Assembly: GCA_029572955.1 (NCBI GenBank)
Contig: JAKPQE010000020.1
Span: forward strand, 62,001 to 126,000
Direction: 5' to 3'
Source of the DNA: Pseudomonadota bacterium
GTDB taxonomy: Bacteria; Pseudomonadota; Alphaproteobacteria; Rhizobiales; JAKPQE01
DNA length: 64,000 nt
The position numbers and the translations under genes were made by a program. Below are positions 10,499 through 19,295 of this stretch, piece by piece; positions within the stretch are counted from its first letter, which is position 1, and every line of letters begins with the position of its first letter. Under the pieces are notes generated by a model. It was not told the origin of the DNA and ran no database searches. It saw only the letters and a program-made list of their open reading frames with translations.

Positions 10499-11554
10499 AT
10501 GGCCGACTTCGAGCCACGCGTCTTTTCGGGAATGCAGCCCACGGGCAATCTGCATCTCGGCAATTATCTCGGCGCGCTCGTCCGCTTCGTCGAGCTGCAG
10601 GCCCATTACAACTGCATCTATTGCGTGGTCGATCTGCACGCCATCACCCAGGCGGTCGATGTCTGGGGCGGTCCGAAGGAGCTCGCCCAGTCGACGCGCG
10701 ACGTCACGGCCGCCTTCATCGCCGCCGGCATCGATCCGAAGAAGCACATCGTCTTCAACCAGAGCCAGGTCGCCGAGCACGCCGAACTCGCCTGGGTGTT
10801 CAACTGCGTCGCCCGCATGGGCTGGCTCAACCGCATGACGCAGTTCAAGGAGAAGGCCGGCAAGGACAAGGAGAACGCCTCGACCGGGCTCTTTGCCTAT
10901 CCGAACCTGATGGCCGCCGACATCCTCGTCTACAAGGCAACGCACGTGCCGGTCGGCGAGGACCAGAAGCAGCACCTCGAACTCACCCGCGACATCGCGC
11001 AGAAGTTCAACAACGATTTCGCCGCCTCGATCGCCGAGCACGGCTTCGGCGAGGCCTATTTCCCGATCACCGAGCCCCTGATCTCGGGCCCGGCGACGCG
11101 CGTCATGAGCCTGCGCGACGGTTCCAAGAAGATGTCGAAGTCGGACCCGTCCGACTATTCGCGCATCAACCTGACCGACGACGGCGACCTCATCGCCCAG
11201 AAGATCCGCAAGGCGCGCACCGATCCCGAGCCGCTGCCGAGCGAGAAGGCGGGGCTCGAAGGCCGGCCCGAGGCGGACAATCTCGTCGGCATCTATGCCG
11301 CGCTCGCCGGCCGTACCGTCGAGGACGTCCTCGGCGAATTCGGCGGCGGCCAGTTCTCGACCTTCAAGGGCTCGCTCGCCGAGCTCGCGATCGAGAAGCT
11401 CGCGCCGATCAATGCCGAGATGCGCCGCCTCGTCGCCGATCCGGGCTATATCGACAGCGTGCTCGCCGACGGCGCCGACCGGGCGCGGGCGATCGCGGCG
11501 CCGGTGATGAACGGCGTGCGCGACATCATGGGCTTCATCGGCGGCAAGAAGTAA
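10499..11554 (+). CDS. trpS: Tryptophanyl-tRNA synthetase
   Basis: The 351-residue class I aminoacyl-tRNA synthetase charges tRNA-Trp in the cytoplasm. The HIGH-equivalent lies in [16 protein letters not shown] at the N-terminus, and the KMSKS loop is present as SKKMSKSD near residue 213. The ATG is preceded by a purine-rich GGAGGCAGAAGGA, a strong ribosome-binding site. It is third in the glnD-murJ-trpS block. No trp attenuator or leader peptide is visible in the 128-bp upstream gap. Confidence 0.96.
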   Translation: MADFEPRVFSGMQPTGNLHLGNYLGALVRFVELQAHYNCIYCVVDLHAITQAVDVWGGPKELAQSTRDVTAAFIAAGIDPKKHIVFNQSQVAEHAELAWVFNCVARMGWLNRMTQFKEKAGKDKENASTGLFAYPNLMAADILVYKATHVPVGEDQKQHLELTRDIAQKFNNDFAASIAEHGFGEAYFPITEPLISGPATRVMSLRDGSKKMSKSDPSDYSRINLTDDGDLIAQKIRKARTDPEPLPSEKAGLEGRPEADNLVGIYAALAGRTVEDVLGEFGGGQFSTFKGSLAELAIEKLAPINAEMRRLVADPGYIDSVLADGADRARAIAAPVMNGVRDIMGFIGGKK

Positions 11555-11747
11555 GCCGATCGCAGGGCTCGCGCCGGCGCGGTCGAAACGGGCGCCGGTG
11601 GCGAACCGAAAAGCGGATTCGACGCCGGCACCCTTGATGGCGTAAAACGGCGTCCTATTGATTAGGGCCACGGAATATATCCGAAACGGCGCCGGCCAGC
11701 TCCCCTCGACGAGGCCAGGCACCGCCAAGCGACGGGACAAAGAAGCG

Positions 11748-12299
11748 ATGTTCATCCAGACCGAGACCACTCCCAATCCGGCGACGCTGAAGTTCCTGCC
11801 GGGCCGCAACGTGCTGACCGGCGGTTCGGTCGACTTCCGTTCGGCTGCCGATGCCGGCGTCTCGCCGCTCGCCACGCGCCTGTTCGAGGTCGACGGCGTC
11901 ACCAATGTGTTCCTCGGCCCGGATTTCATCTCGGTCACCAAGGCCGACGGCGACTGGCAGTATCTGCGCCCGGCGGTGCTCGGCGCGATCATGGAGCACT
12001 TCATGTCCGGCGCCCCGGTGATCGAGGGCGAGGCCGGCGGTTCCGACCATGCCGAAGGCAGCGCCGAGGACGAGCAGATGATCGCGGCGATCAAGGAACT
12101 GCTCGACACGCGCGTGCGTCCGGCGGTCGCCCAGGACGGCGGCGACATCACCTTCCACTCCTACCAGCAGGGCGTGGTGTTCCTCGAGATGCGCGGCGCC
12201 TGCTCGGGCTGCCCGTCGGCGACGGCGACGCTGAAGAACGGCGTCGAGAACCTGCTGCGCCACTTCCTGCCGGAGATCCGCGAAGTCCGCGCGATCTGA
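11748..12299 (+). CDS. NifU family Fe-S cluster carrier (Nfu type)
   Basis: The 183-residue protein starts at MFIQTETTPNPATLKF; the track ORF adds 30 upstream residues. It has an N-terminal Nfu domain (residues 1-90) and a C-terminal NifU-like thioredoxin-fold domain with the cluster-binding CSGC pair in GACSGCPSATATLKNG. Nfu proteins carry 4Fe-4S clusters to client apoproteins such as MiaB or aconitase. The position after trpS is usual in related genomes. The 193-bp gap upstream has a GC-rich inverted-repeat patch around 11575-11640 but no other gene. Confidence 0.92.
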   Translation: MFIQTETTPNPATLKFLPGRNVLTGGSVDFRSAADAGVSPLATRLFEVDGVTNVFLGPDFISVTKADGDWQYLRPAVLGAIMEHFMSGAPVIEGEAGGSDHAEGSAEDEQMIAAIKELLDTRVRPAVAQDGGDITFHSYQQGVVFLEMRGACSGCPSATATLKNGVENLLRHFLPEIREVRAI

Positions 12300-12360
12300 C
12301 GGCCAACGCCAGCCGATCGGCCGGCGCACCGAGGTGCCGGCCGCATATCCTGCCGTTGCC

Positions 12361-13047
12361 ATGCGGATCCTCGCCATCGATACGGCGCTCGCGCGCTGCT
12401 CGGTCGCCTTCGGCGATCCCGAAGCCGACGTCGTCGCCCGTTCGGTGGCGATGGAGCGCGGCCATGCCGAGGCGCTGGTGCCAATGATCGAGGAGGTGCT
12501 GGCCGCAGCCGGCGCCGGCTATGGCGATGCCGAGCGCGTCGCCGTGATCGTCGGGCCGGGCTCGTTCACCGGCCTCAGGGTCGGCGTCGCGGCGGCCCGC
12601 GGCATCGCGCTCGCCGCCGGGCGCCCGCTCGTCGCCGTCGACACCCTCGCCGCACTCGCCGAGGCGGTCCGGCCCTCCCATCGGAGGCAAGCGATCGCCG
12701 CCGTCGTCGATGCCCGGCGCGGCGAAATCTATGCCGCGCTCTTCGCCGCCGACGGCACTGCGCTCGTCGAGCCCTCGGCCCTCGTCGCGGCCGATTTCGC
12801 CGATCTCGTCGCCGAGGCCGGCGCCGTGCCCGTGCTGACCGGCAGCGCCGCCGACATCGTCGCGCCGCTTCTTTCCGAGCGCGGCATTTCGGCCCGGATC
12901 GCCGACCGCGCCGGCGCCCCGGCGATCGAGGCGGTGCTCCGGCTCGGCGGCCGGCTCGACGCCACCCGCACGGCCCGGCCGCTCTATCTGCGCCCGCCCG
13001 ACGCCAAACCGCAGACCCGTTTCCGGATCGCCCGCCAATGTTCCTGA
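12361..13047 (+). CDS. tsaB: tRNA threonylcarbamoyladenosine biosynthesis protein TsaB
   Basis: The 228-residue cytoplasmic protein, starting MRILAIDTALARCS, is an ASKHA-fold partner of TsaD needed to form t6A37 on ANN-decoding tRNAs. The signature GPGSFTGLRVGVAAARG lies near residue 65. The ORF-track start nine codons earlier lacks support; ATG 12361 fits family N-termini. Its last 10 bases overlap the start of rimI, so the two are translationally coupled. The tsaB-rimI pair is common in proteobacteria. Confidence 0.93.
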   Translation: MRILAIDTALARCSVAFGDPEADVVARSVAMERGHAEALVPMIEEVLAAAGAGYGDAERVAVIVGPGSFTGLRVGVAAARGIALAAGRPLVAVDTLAALAEAVRPSHRRQAIAAVVDARRGEIYAALFAADGTALVEPSALVAADFADLVAEAGAVPVLTGSAADIVAPLLSERGISARIADRAGAPAIEAVLRLGGRLDATRTARPLYLRPPDAKPQTRFRIARQCS

Positions 13048-13538
13048 ACCTCTGGCACAGCTTCATGCAGGGCCGTCCGGTGCTGACCCAGGCGAGCCTT
13101 TCCGACGCTTCGGCCCTCGCCGAGCTGCACGAGGCCTCGTTCGCGCGCGGCTGGAGTTCGCTCGAATTCGAGGCGATGCTCGCCGACCACAACATCCTGA
13201 CGGTCGTCGCACGTCGCGCCGGACCGGCGACCAGCCGCCGGCCGGTCGGCTTCGTCATGGTGCGCCGGGCGCTCGACGAGGCCGAGGTGCTGACCATCGC
13301 CGTCGCCCGGAGCCATCGCGGCAAGGGCCTCGGCCGCGATCTCATGGAAGAGGCGATGCGCCGCCTCTATGCCGATCGGATCTCGACACTATTTCTCGAG
13401 GTCAGCGAGACCAACGAGCCGGCCTGCCGGCTCTATCGCCGGCTCGGCTTTGCCAAGGTCGGCGAACGCAAGGGCTACTACGCGGGAGCGGAAGGAGCGG
13501 CGAGTGGCGCGCTTGTCATGCGCGCCAATCTCCGGTAA
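13038..13538 (+). CDS. rimI: Ribosomal-protein-alanine N-acetyltransferase RimI (GNAT)
   Basis: The 166-residue GNAT acetyltransferase carries the acetyl-CoA binding loop RSHRGKGLG near residue 95, followed by the family features LFLEVSETNEPACRLYRRLGF and RKGYY. RimI acetylates the N-terminus of ribosomal protein S18; activity on other substrates is possible. The start overlaps tsaB by 10 bp. An alternative start at Met10 would give a protein about nine residues shorter. Confidence 0.88.
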   Translation: MFLNLWHSFMQGRPVLTQASLSDASALAELHEASFARGWSSLEFEAMLADHNILTVVARRAGPATSRRPVGFVMVRRALDEAEVLTIAVARSHRGKGLGRDLMEEAMRRLYADRISTLFLEVSETNEPACRLYRRLGFAKVGERKGYYAGAEGAASGALVMRANLR

Positions 13539-13605
13539 CGCTCCACAAGGTCGAAACGCCGGCGGGGTGTGGGGCCCCGCTCGTCGAAGGGGCGGATCGG
13601 AATTC

Positions 13606-14037
13606 ATGGATACCAGCAAGCAGACCATCGAGGAGCAATGCGCGGCCAAGGGCATGCGCATGACCGAGCAGCGCCGGGTGATCGCGCGCGTCATCGAGGG
13701 CGCCGACGACCATCCGGACGTCGAGGAGCTCTATCGCCGCGCCTCGGAAATCGACGACCGGATCTCGATCTCGACCGTCTATCGAACGGTCAAGCTGCTC
13801 GAGGACGCCGGCATCATCGCCCGCCACGATTTCGGCGAGGGCCGGGCCCGCTACGAGCAGGCGAGCGACGAGCACCACGACCATCTCATCGACCTGAGAT
13901 CGGGCAAGGTGATCGAGTTCCGCAACGCCCGCATCGAGGAACTGCAGCGCGAAATCGCCCGCGAGCTCGGCTACAAGCTGGTCGACCACCGGCTCGAGCT
14001 CTACGCGGTGCCGCTCGCCGACTCCGAAGGCGCGTGA
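13606..14037 (+). CDS. fur: Fur family metal-responsive regulator (Fur/Mur type)
   Basis: The 143-residue DNA-binding repressor starts at MDTSKQTIEEQ; the ORF track runs 79 codons further upstream into rimI. It has an N-terminal winged helix (SISTVYRTVKLLEDAGII) and the metal-site motif HHDHLIDLRSGKVIEF. The cysteines that follow HHDH in E. coli Fur are replaced (LRSGK, not a CxxC pair). That is typical of alphaproteobacterial Fur, which in several rhizobia senses manganese (Mur). The histidine pattern does not fit Irr or Zur. It lies between rimI and plsC, a usual location. Confidence 0.9.
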   Translation: MDTSKQTIEEQCAAKGMRMTEQRRVIARVIEGADDHPDVEELYRRASEIDDRISISTVYRTVKLLEDAGIIARHDFGEGRARYEQASDEHHDHLIDLRSGKVIEFRNARIEELQREIARELGYKLVDHRLELYAVPLADSEGA

Positions 14038-14047
14038 GCGACAAACC

Positions 14048-14899
14048 ATGGATCGGATCCGGGCCGCGCTGAAACTCGTCGCGGTTGTCGCAACCGGATC
14101 CGCCCTGCTTCCGGCGCAATGGCTGGCGGTTCGCCTCGGCCACGACAGCGCCCGCCACATCCCCGTCGTCTTCCATCGCACCGTCCGGCGCATCATCGAC
14201 GTTCGCGTCGGCATCCACGGCAAGGTGGCCGAGGGCCGGCCGCTGCTCTTTGCCGCCAATCACGCCTCCTGGCTCGACATCACGATCATCGGCTCGCTGA
14301 TGCCGCTGTGCTTCGTCGCCAAGTCGGAGGTCGAGGCCTGGCCGATCTTCGGGCTGCTCGCCCGGCTGCAGCGCACCATCTTCGTCAACCGCAGCCGCCG
14401 CGCCCATACCGGCCAGGTGGCGAGCGCCATCGCCGACCGGCTCGGTGCCGGCGATCCGGTGGTGCTCTTTGCCGAGGGAACCTCCTCGGACGGCAACCGC
14501 GTGCTGCCGTTCCGCAGCGCCCTTCTCGGCGCGGCGCGCGAGGCGCTCGGCCAGACCGGCGACGCCTTCGTGCAGCCGATGGCGATCAGCTATGTCGGCC
14601 TCAACGGCCTGCCGATGGGCCGGGTCGAGCGGCCGCTCGCGGCCTGGTATGGCGACATGGAGATGCTGCCGCATCTCTGGGGGCTCCTGAAGGCCGGGCC
14701 GATCGACGTCGTCGTCGCGTTCGCCGAGCCGATCCGCGTCGACGCGGCGACCGACCGCAAACAGCTGGCGAGCGAGGCCGAGGCCCGGGTCCGGAGCCTC
14801 GCCGCGAACGCCCGGCGGGGGGCGATCGCCAGCGGGTCGATCGATGCGCCGACGGAACCGGAAGGCGCGCTGATCCCGGCGACCGAACAGGTCCGCTGA
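14048..14899 (+). CDS. plsC: 1-acyl-sn-glycerol-3-phosphate acyltransferase (PlsC family)
   Basis: The 283-residue protein has an N-terminal hydrophobic segment (residues about 7-25) and the acyltransferase motif NHASWLD near residues 70-76, the HX4D catalytic pair. Downstream blocks include FVNRSRRAHTG and the substrate motif FAEGTSSDGNRVLPFRSAL. It acylates lysophosphatidic acid at the membrane in phospholipid synthesis. An OlsA-like role on lyso-ornithine lipid is conceivable because olsB is at 57 kb, but nothing local separates the two. It begins 11 bp after fur stops. Confidence 0.88.
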   Translation: MDRIRAALKLVAVVATGSALLPAQWLAVRLGHDSARHIPVVFHRTVRRIIDVRVGIHGKVAEGRPLLFAANHASWLDITIIGSLMPLCFVAKSEVEAWPIFGLLARLQRTIFVNRSRRAHTGQVASAIADRLGAGDPVVLFAEGTSSDGNRVLPFRSALLGAAREALGQTGDAFVQPMAISYVGLNGLPMGRVERPLAAWYGDMEMLPHLWGLLKAGPIDVVVAFAEPIRVDAATDRKQLASEAEARVRSLAANARRGAIASGSIDAPTEPEGALIPATEQVR

Positions 14900-15110
14900 G
14901 GGCGCGCCGCCACGGTTGACTCCGGTGCAGGGCGGCCCCATCTGACGAGCGAGCGCCGCGGCTCTGCCAAATCGCGACGAAAATGGTGGCCGGGTGTCGC
15001 AATTCTGATCTATGACGTCACCTGAAGCGCCCCTTTCCTGCGAAAGCCGGCGGCAGGCGCACCAGTTTCCCGATCGGCACGGCCGACGACGAGGACCCGT
15101 TACAGCGGCG

Positions 15111-16472
15111 ATGAAGAAGCTATTCGTCAAGACCTATGGCTGCCAGATGAACGCCTACGATTCCGATCGTATGGCCGATGCCCTGGCGCCGGCGGGCTTC
15201 GTTACGACCGCCGAGATGGACGACGCCGACCTCGTCATCCTCAACACCTGCCACATCCGCGAGAAGGCGGCCGAGAAGGTCTATTCCGAACTCGGCCGGA
15301 TCCGCGGCCTGAAGACCGAGCGCGGCAAGGCCGGCGAGCGGATGATGGTCGCCGTCGCCGGCTGCGTCGCCCAGGCGGAGGGCGCGGAAATCATGCGCCG
15401 GGCGCCGGTCGTCGACATGGTGTTCGGGCCGCAGAGCTACCACCGCCTGCCGGACATCGTGGCACGGGCCGACAACGGTGCGCGCGTCATCGAGACCGAA
15501 TACCCGGCCGAGGACAAGTTCGAGCACCTGCCTGAGGCCGCCCCGGACAAGATCCGCGAGCGCGGCCGCACCGCCTTCCTCACCGTGCAGGAAGGCTGCG
15601 ACAAGTTCTGCACCTTCTGCGTCGTGCCCTATACGCGCGGCGCCGAGGTGTCGCGGCCGCTCGACCAGATCGTCGCCGAGGCCGAGCGGCTCGCCGGCAA
15701 CGGCGTCTGCGAGATCACGCTGATCGGCCAGAACGTCAATGCCTGGCACGGGGCAGGTCCGGACGGCCGGGAATGGACGCTCGGCCGGCTGCTGCACCGG
15801 CTCGCCGAGGTGCCGGGCCTCGCCCGGCTGCGCTACACGACGAGCCATCCCCGCGACATGGACGACGAGCTGATCGCCTCCCATCGCGATCTCGGCGCGC
15901 TGATGCCCTATCTGCACCTGCCGGTGCAGGCCGGCTCGGACCGCATTCTCGATGCGATGAACCGCCATCACACGGCCGCCGACTATCTGCGCCTCGTCGA
16001 GCGCATCCGCGCGGCGCGGCCCGACATCGCTCTCTCCGGCGATTTCATCGTCGGCTTTCCGGGCGAGACCGCAGCCGAGTTCGAGGCGACGATGCGCCTC
16101 GTCGAAGACGTCGGCTACGCCCAGGCCTATTCGTTCAAGTACAGCGCGCGGCCGGGGACGCCGGCCGCCGACGCCGCGGACCAGGTCGCCGAGGCCGAGA
16201 AGTCGGATCGCCTCGCCCGCCTGCAGGAGCTTCTGACGCGGCAGCAGCGCGCCTTCAACACCGCCTGCGCGGGCCGCGTCGTCGACGTGCTGATGGAGCG
16301 CGAGGGCCGCAAGAGCGGCCAGATCGCCGGCCGCTCGCCCTATCTGCAGGCGGTGCAGATCGAGGCGCCGGCCGACCTCATCGGCACGATCGTCCCGGTC
16401 GAGATCGTCTCGGCCGGACCGAACAGCCTCAACGGCCGCCTCGCCGGCGCCGGCACGGGAGGGCACGCGTGA
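15111..16472 (+). CDS. miaB: tRNA-2-methylthio-N6-dimethylallyladenosine synthase
   Basis: The 453-residue radical-SAM methylthiotransferase starts at [14 protein letters not shown]; the track start 33 codons earlier lies in non-conserved sequence. The N-terminal UPF0004 domain carries cluster cysteines ([23 protein letters not shown]). The radical-SAM CxxxCxxC is in [10 protein letters not shown], and the C-terminal TRAM domain follows. It methylthiolates i6A37 in tRNA. The end overlaps phoH by 4 bp (GTGA), starting the miaB-phoH-ybeY-corC-lnt operon. Confidence 0.96.
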   Translation: MKKLFVKTYGCQMNAYDSDRMADALAPAGFVTTAEMDDADLVILNTCHIREKAAEKVYSELGRIRGLKTERGKAGERMMVAVAGCVAQAEGAEIMRRAPVVDMVFGPQSYHRLPDIVARADNGARVIETEYPAEDKFEHLPEAAPDKIRERGRTAFLTVQEGCDKFCTFCVVPYTRGAEVSRPLDQIVAEAERLAGNGVCEITLIGQNVNAWHGAGPDGREWTLGRLLHRLAEVPGLARLRYTTSHPRDMDDELIASHRDLGALMPYLHLPVQAGSDRILDAMNRHHTAADYLRLVERIRAARPDIALSGDFIVGFPGETAAEFEATMRLVEDVGYAQAYSFKYSARPGTPAADAADQVAEAEKSDRLARLQELLTRQQRAFNTACAGRVVDVLMEREGRKSGQIAGRSPYLQAVQIEAPADLIGTIVPVEIVSAGPNSLNGRLAGAGTGGHA

Positions 16473-17533
16473 ACGCCGAACCGCCAGGCAAGCGCGAAGC
16501 GCCGGTTTCGCATGCGTCCGACATGACCCATCTGGTGCTCGTTTTCGACGACAACCGGCTGGCAGGGGATCTCTTCGGCCAGTTCGACCAGAATCTCGCC
16601 CTCGTCGAGCAGGGCCTCAAGGTCGATGCCACGGCACGCGGCAATCACGTCACCATCAAGGGGCCGGCCGAGGCCTGCGATCAGGCGCGACGGGTGCTCG
16701 ACACGCTCTACGAACAGCTGCGCGCCGGCCGCGACATCCATCCCGGCGACGTCGAGGGTGCGATCCGCCTGGTGCGCGCCGCCGACGCCCAGCTGACGCT
16801 GCCGACGCTGGAGCCGAAGGGCCGCCTCGCCTTTGCCCAGATCGCCACGCGGCGGCGCACCGTGGTCGCCCGCACGCCGGCGCAGGACGCCTATATCCGC
16901 GCCCTCGACCGCGCCGACCTCGTTTTCGCCACCGGCCCGGCCGGCACCGGCAAGACCTATCTCGCCGTCGCCTATGCCGCCGCCCTCATCGAGCGCGGCG
17001 ACGCCAACCGGCTGATCCTGTCGCGTCCGGCCGTGGAAGCGGGCGAGCGCCTCGGCTTCCTGCCGGGCGACATGCGCGAGAAGGTCGATCCCTATCTCCG
17101 GCCGCTCTACGACGCGCTCTACGACATGATGCCGGCCGACAAGGTCGAACGCGGCCTGCAATCGGGCATGATCGAGATCGCGCCGCTCGCCTTCATGCGC
17201 GGGCGCACCCTGTCGAATGCCGTGGTGCTGCTCGACGAAGCGCAGAACACCACCTCGATGCAGATGAAGATGTTCCTCACCCGCCTCGGTGAGAATTCCA
17301 AGATGATCGTCAACGGCGACCCGAGCCAGATCGACCTGCCGCCGGGCCAGCGGTCGGGCCTGCCGGAGGCGCTCGGGCTGTTGCGCGACGTGCCCGGCGT
17401 CATCCATGTCGGCTTCACCGACGCGGACGTGGTGCGCCACGAACTCGTCGCGCGCATCGTTCGGGCGTATGATGCGGCAGGGCGCAAGCGAAGCGCCGAC
17501 GCCGGTCATCAGGAGACCTCGGGTGACGCATAA
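16469..17533 (+). CDS. phoH: PhoH-like ATPase (YbeZ)
   Basis: This is a 354-residue cytoplasmic P-loop ATPase. The GTG start at 16469 overlaps the miaB stop as GTGA, which decides the start. A KH-like N-terminal region precedes the Walker [14 protein letters not shown] near residue 156 and the Walker B-type [11 protein letters not shown]. PhoH/YbeZ partners with YbeY in rRNA maturation. Its 3' end overlaps ybeY by 11 bp. No Pho box is obvious, as expected for an internal operon gene. Confidence 0.94.
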   Translation: MNAEPPGKREAPVSHASDMTHLVLVFDDNRLAGDLFGQFDQNLALVEQGLKVDATARGNHVTIKGPAEACDQARRVLDTLYEQLRAGRDIHPGDVEGAIRLVRAADAQLTLPTLEPKGRLAFAQIATRRRTVVARTPAQDAYIRALDRADLVFATGPAGTGKTYLAVAYAAALIERGDANRLILSRPAVEAGERLGFLPGDMREKVDPYLRPLYDALYDMMPADKVERGLQSGMIEIAPLAFMRGRTLSNAVVLLDEAQNTTSMQMKMFLTRLGENSKMIVNGDPSQIDLPPGQRSGLPEALGLLRDVPGVIHVGFTDADVVRHELVARIVRAYDAAGRKRSADAGHQETSGDA

Positions 17534-18032
17534 GCTTCTCTGGCTGCCGGACATCGAGATCGTGCGCATCGGCGGCGACTGGCCGGACGACGCGGTGATC
17601 GCGGAACTGGCGCGCCGGGTGATCGGTCCGGCGATCGAAGTCGCCGAGCTCGACATGCATGCCGAAGCCGAGCTCTGCCTGGTGCTGTCGCACGACGCGC
17701 ACGTGCGCGAGCTCAACCGCGATTTCCGCGGCAAGGACAAGCCGACCGACGTGCTGTCGTTCCCGGCCGGCGACGGCTTTCATCCCGCCGATCCGCTGAT
17801 CGGCGAGCTGGTCTTCTCGGCCGAAACCGTGGCGCGCGACGCGGCCGAGGACGGCCGGAGCTTCTCCGACCATTTCATACATCTCGTTCTTCACGGTTTT
17901 CTGCATCTTTTCGGCTATGATCACGAAACCGACGAAGATGCGGAAGTCATGGAGCGGCTGGAAGCGGAAGTGCTTTCGAGGCTCGGGATCGCCGATCCTT
18001 ACAAGGACCACCCGCTGGCCACGGAAACCTGA
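17523..18032 (+). CDS. ybeY: Endoribonuclease YbeY (16S rRNA maturation)
   Basis: The 169-residue protein starts at GTG 17523, inside the end of phoH; the longer track ORF is not supported. The zinc-binding signature HGFLHLFGYDHETDED lies near residue 124, and the NRDFRGKDKPTDVLSFP block is intact. It acts in the cytoplasm on the 3' end of 16S rRNA and in ribosome quality control. The overlap with phoH and the 6-bp gap to the next gene indicate one operon. Confidence 0.95.
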   Translation: MTHKLLWLPDIEIVRIGGDWPDDAVIAELARRVIGPAIEVAELDMHAEAELCLVLSHDAHVRELNRDFRGKDKPTDVLSFPAGDGFHPADPLIGELVFSAETVARDAAEDGRSFSDHFIHLVLHGFLHLFGYDHETDEDAEVMERLEAEVLSRLGIADPYKDHPLATET

Positions 18033-18038
18033 GAGACG

Positions 18039-19118
18039 ATGGACCCCGACAGTCGAATGACCGCGCCGGCCGATCCGGATCCGGCGCAGAACGATCCCGA
18101 AAAACAGCAGGCCGACGGCTGGCTGAGCTGGCTGAAGACCGCCATCGGACACCGCAACACCGCGGCCCTGCGCGCCAGCCTCGAAGACGTGCTCGCCAAC
18201 GAGGGCGCCGACAGCGACGTGTTCTCGCCGGAAGAGCGCGCCATGCTGCGCAACATCCTGCGCCTGCGCGAAATGCGGGTCGAGGACGTCATGGTGCCGC
18301 GCGCCGACATCGACGCGGTCGAATACGCCATGCCGCTCGGCGAGCTCCTCGAGGCATTCCGCGAATCCGGCCATTCGCGCATGCCGGTCTATCGCGAGAC
18401 GCTCGACGACCCGATCGGCATGGTCCACATCAAGGACCTGATGGCCTATGTGACCGTCGCCGCGGCGGTCGCGCCGCAGGAAGGCGGCGGACCGGAGGCC
18501 GATCTCGACCTCACGCAGGTCGACCTGTCGCGGCCGCTCGCCGACCTCGAGCTGGTGCGTCCGGTGCTGTTCGTGCCGCCGTCGATGCCGGCGACCGACC
18601 TTCTTGCCAAGATGCAGGCGACGCGCACCCAGATGGCGCTGGTCATCGACGAATATGGCGGCACCGACGGCCTCGCCTCGCTCGAGGACGTGGTCGAGAC
18701 CGTGGTCGGCGACATCGAGGACGAGCACGACGACGTCGAGGGACCGATGATCGTGGCGGCGGCCGACGGCCTGTTCGTCGCCGACGCGCGCGCGCCGCTC
18801 GAGGAGGTCGCCGAGGCGATCGGCGTCAGCGGCCTGGTCGGCGAGTATGGCGAGGACGTCGACACGCTCGGCGGTCTCGTCTTCACGCTGGTCGGCCGGG
18901 TGCCGGTGCGCGGCGAGATCATCACCTTCCGCGACGGCCTCGAATTCGAGGTGATGGACGCCGATCCGCGGCGCATCAAGCGGCTGAAGATCCGCCGCCG
19001 CGCCGCGGCGGCGCCCGAGCCGCGACGGCGGCGGCGCAGCGAACCGACCGAGACGCCGGCTCCGGCCGCCGAGACGGGCACGGCCTCGGCCAGCGCCGCC
19101 GGCGGAGGCGACGCTTGA
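18039..19118 (+). CDS. corC: CorC/HlyC family CBS-domain protein
   Basis: The 359-residue protein has a non-conserved N-terminus, a pair of CBS domains introduced by VEDVMVPRADIDAVEY and GHSRMPVYRETLDDPIG, a second block ATRTQMALVIDEYGGTDGL, and a C-terminal transporter-associated FAD-like domain. There is no membrane span, as in E. coli CorC (YbeX), which is linked to magnesium efflux and ribosome assembly. The C-terminal 40 residues are low complexity (RRR and Ala/Pro-rich). It lies 6 bp after ybeY and is annotated hemolysin C in many genomes by history only. Confidence 0.9.
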   Translation: MDPDSRMTAPADPDPAQNDPEKQQADGWLSWLKTAIGHRNTAALRASLEDVLANEGADSDVFSPEERAMLRNILRLREMRVEDVMVPRADIDAVEYAMPLGELLEAFRESGHSRMPVYRETLDDPIGMVHIKDLMAYVTVAAAVAPQEGGGPEADLDLTQVDLSRPLADLELVRPVLFVPPSMPATDLLAKMQATRTQMALVIDEYGGTDGLASLEDVVETVVGDIEDEHDDVEGPMIVAAADGLFVADARAPLEEVAEAIGVSGLVGEYGEDVDTLGGLVFTLVGRVPVRGEIITFRDGLEFEVMDADPRRIKRLKIRRRAAAAPEPRRRRRSEPTETPAPAAETGTASASAAGGGDA

Positions 19119-19174
19119 CCTCGGGCGAGCGATCGTCGACCACTGGCAGGCGGCCGCGCGGTCGCGATTCGCGA

Positions 19175-19274
19175 GAGCCGCTCGCCTCTGAACAGAACCG
19201 ATGAACGGCTCCGGGCCTTTGCTTTGTCGCGTCTCCTGACGGCGAACCGGTTTCCGGCTCGCCCGGGAACGCCC
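19175..19274 (-). repeat. RIME-like dispersed repeat, copy 1
   Basis: Read on the minus strand, this 100-bp stretch matches 52755-52855 over its whole length. Shared blocks include CGGAAACCGGTTCGCCG, CGCGACA, GGAGCCGTTCA and CGAGCGGCTC. The GAGCCG/CGGCTC ends of the second half form a hairpin. It lies between corC and lnt and overlaps the TTG start that the ORF track gives lnt. Confidence 0.8.
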
Positions 19275-19295
19275 TGGGGTGGTCGGGTCGGCGCA

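Noticed and set aside
9971-12151. 726-residue minus-strand ORF over murJ, trpS and the NifU-like gene
   Set aside because: It spans three conserved plus-strand genes and has no recognisable domain.
19224-19295. Upstream TTG start for lnt
   Set aside because: The 24 extra residues are encoded by a dispersed repeat and are not conserved; GTG 19296 gives a normal Lnt length.
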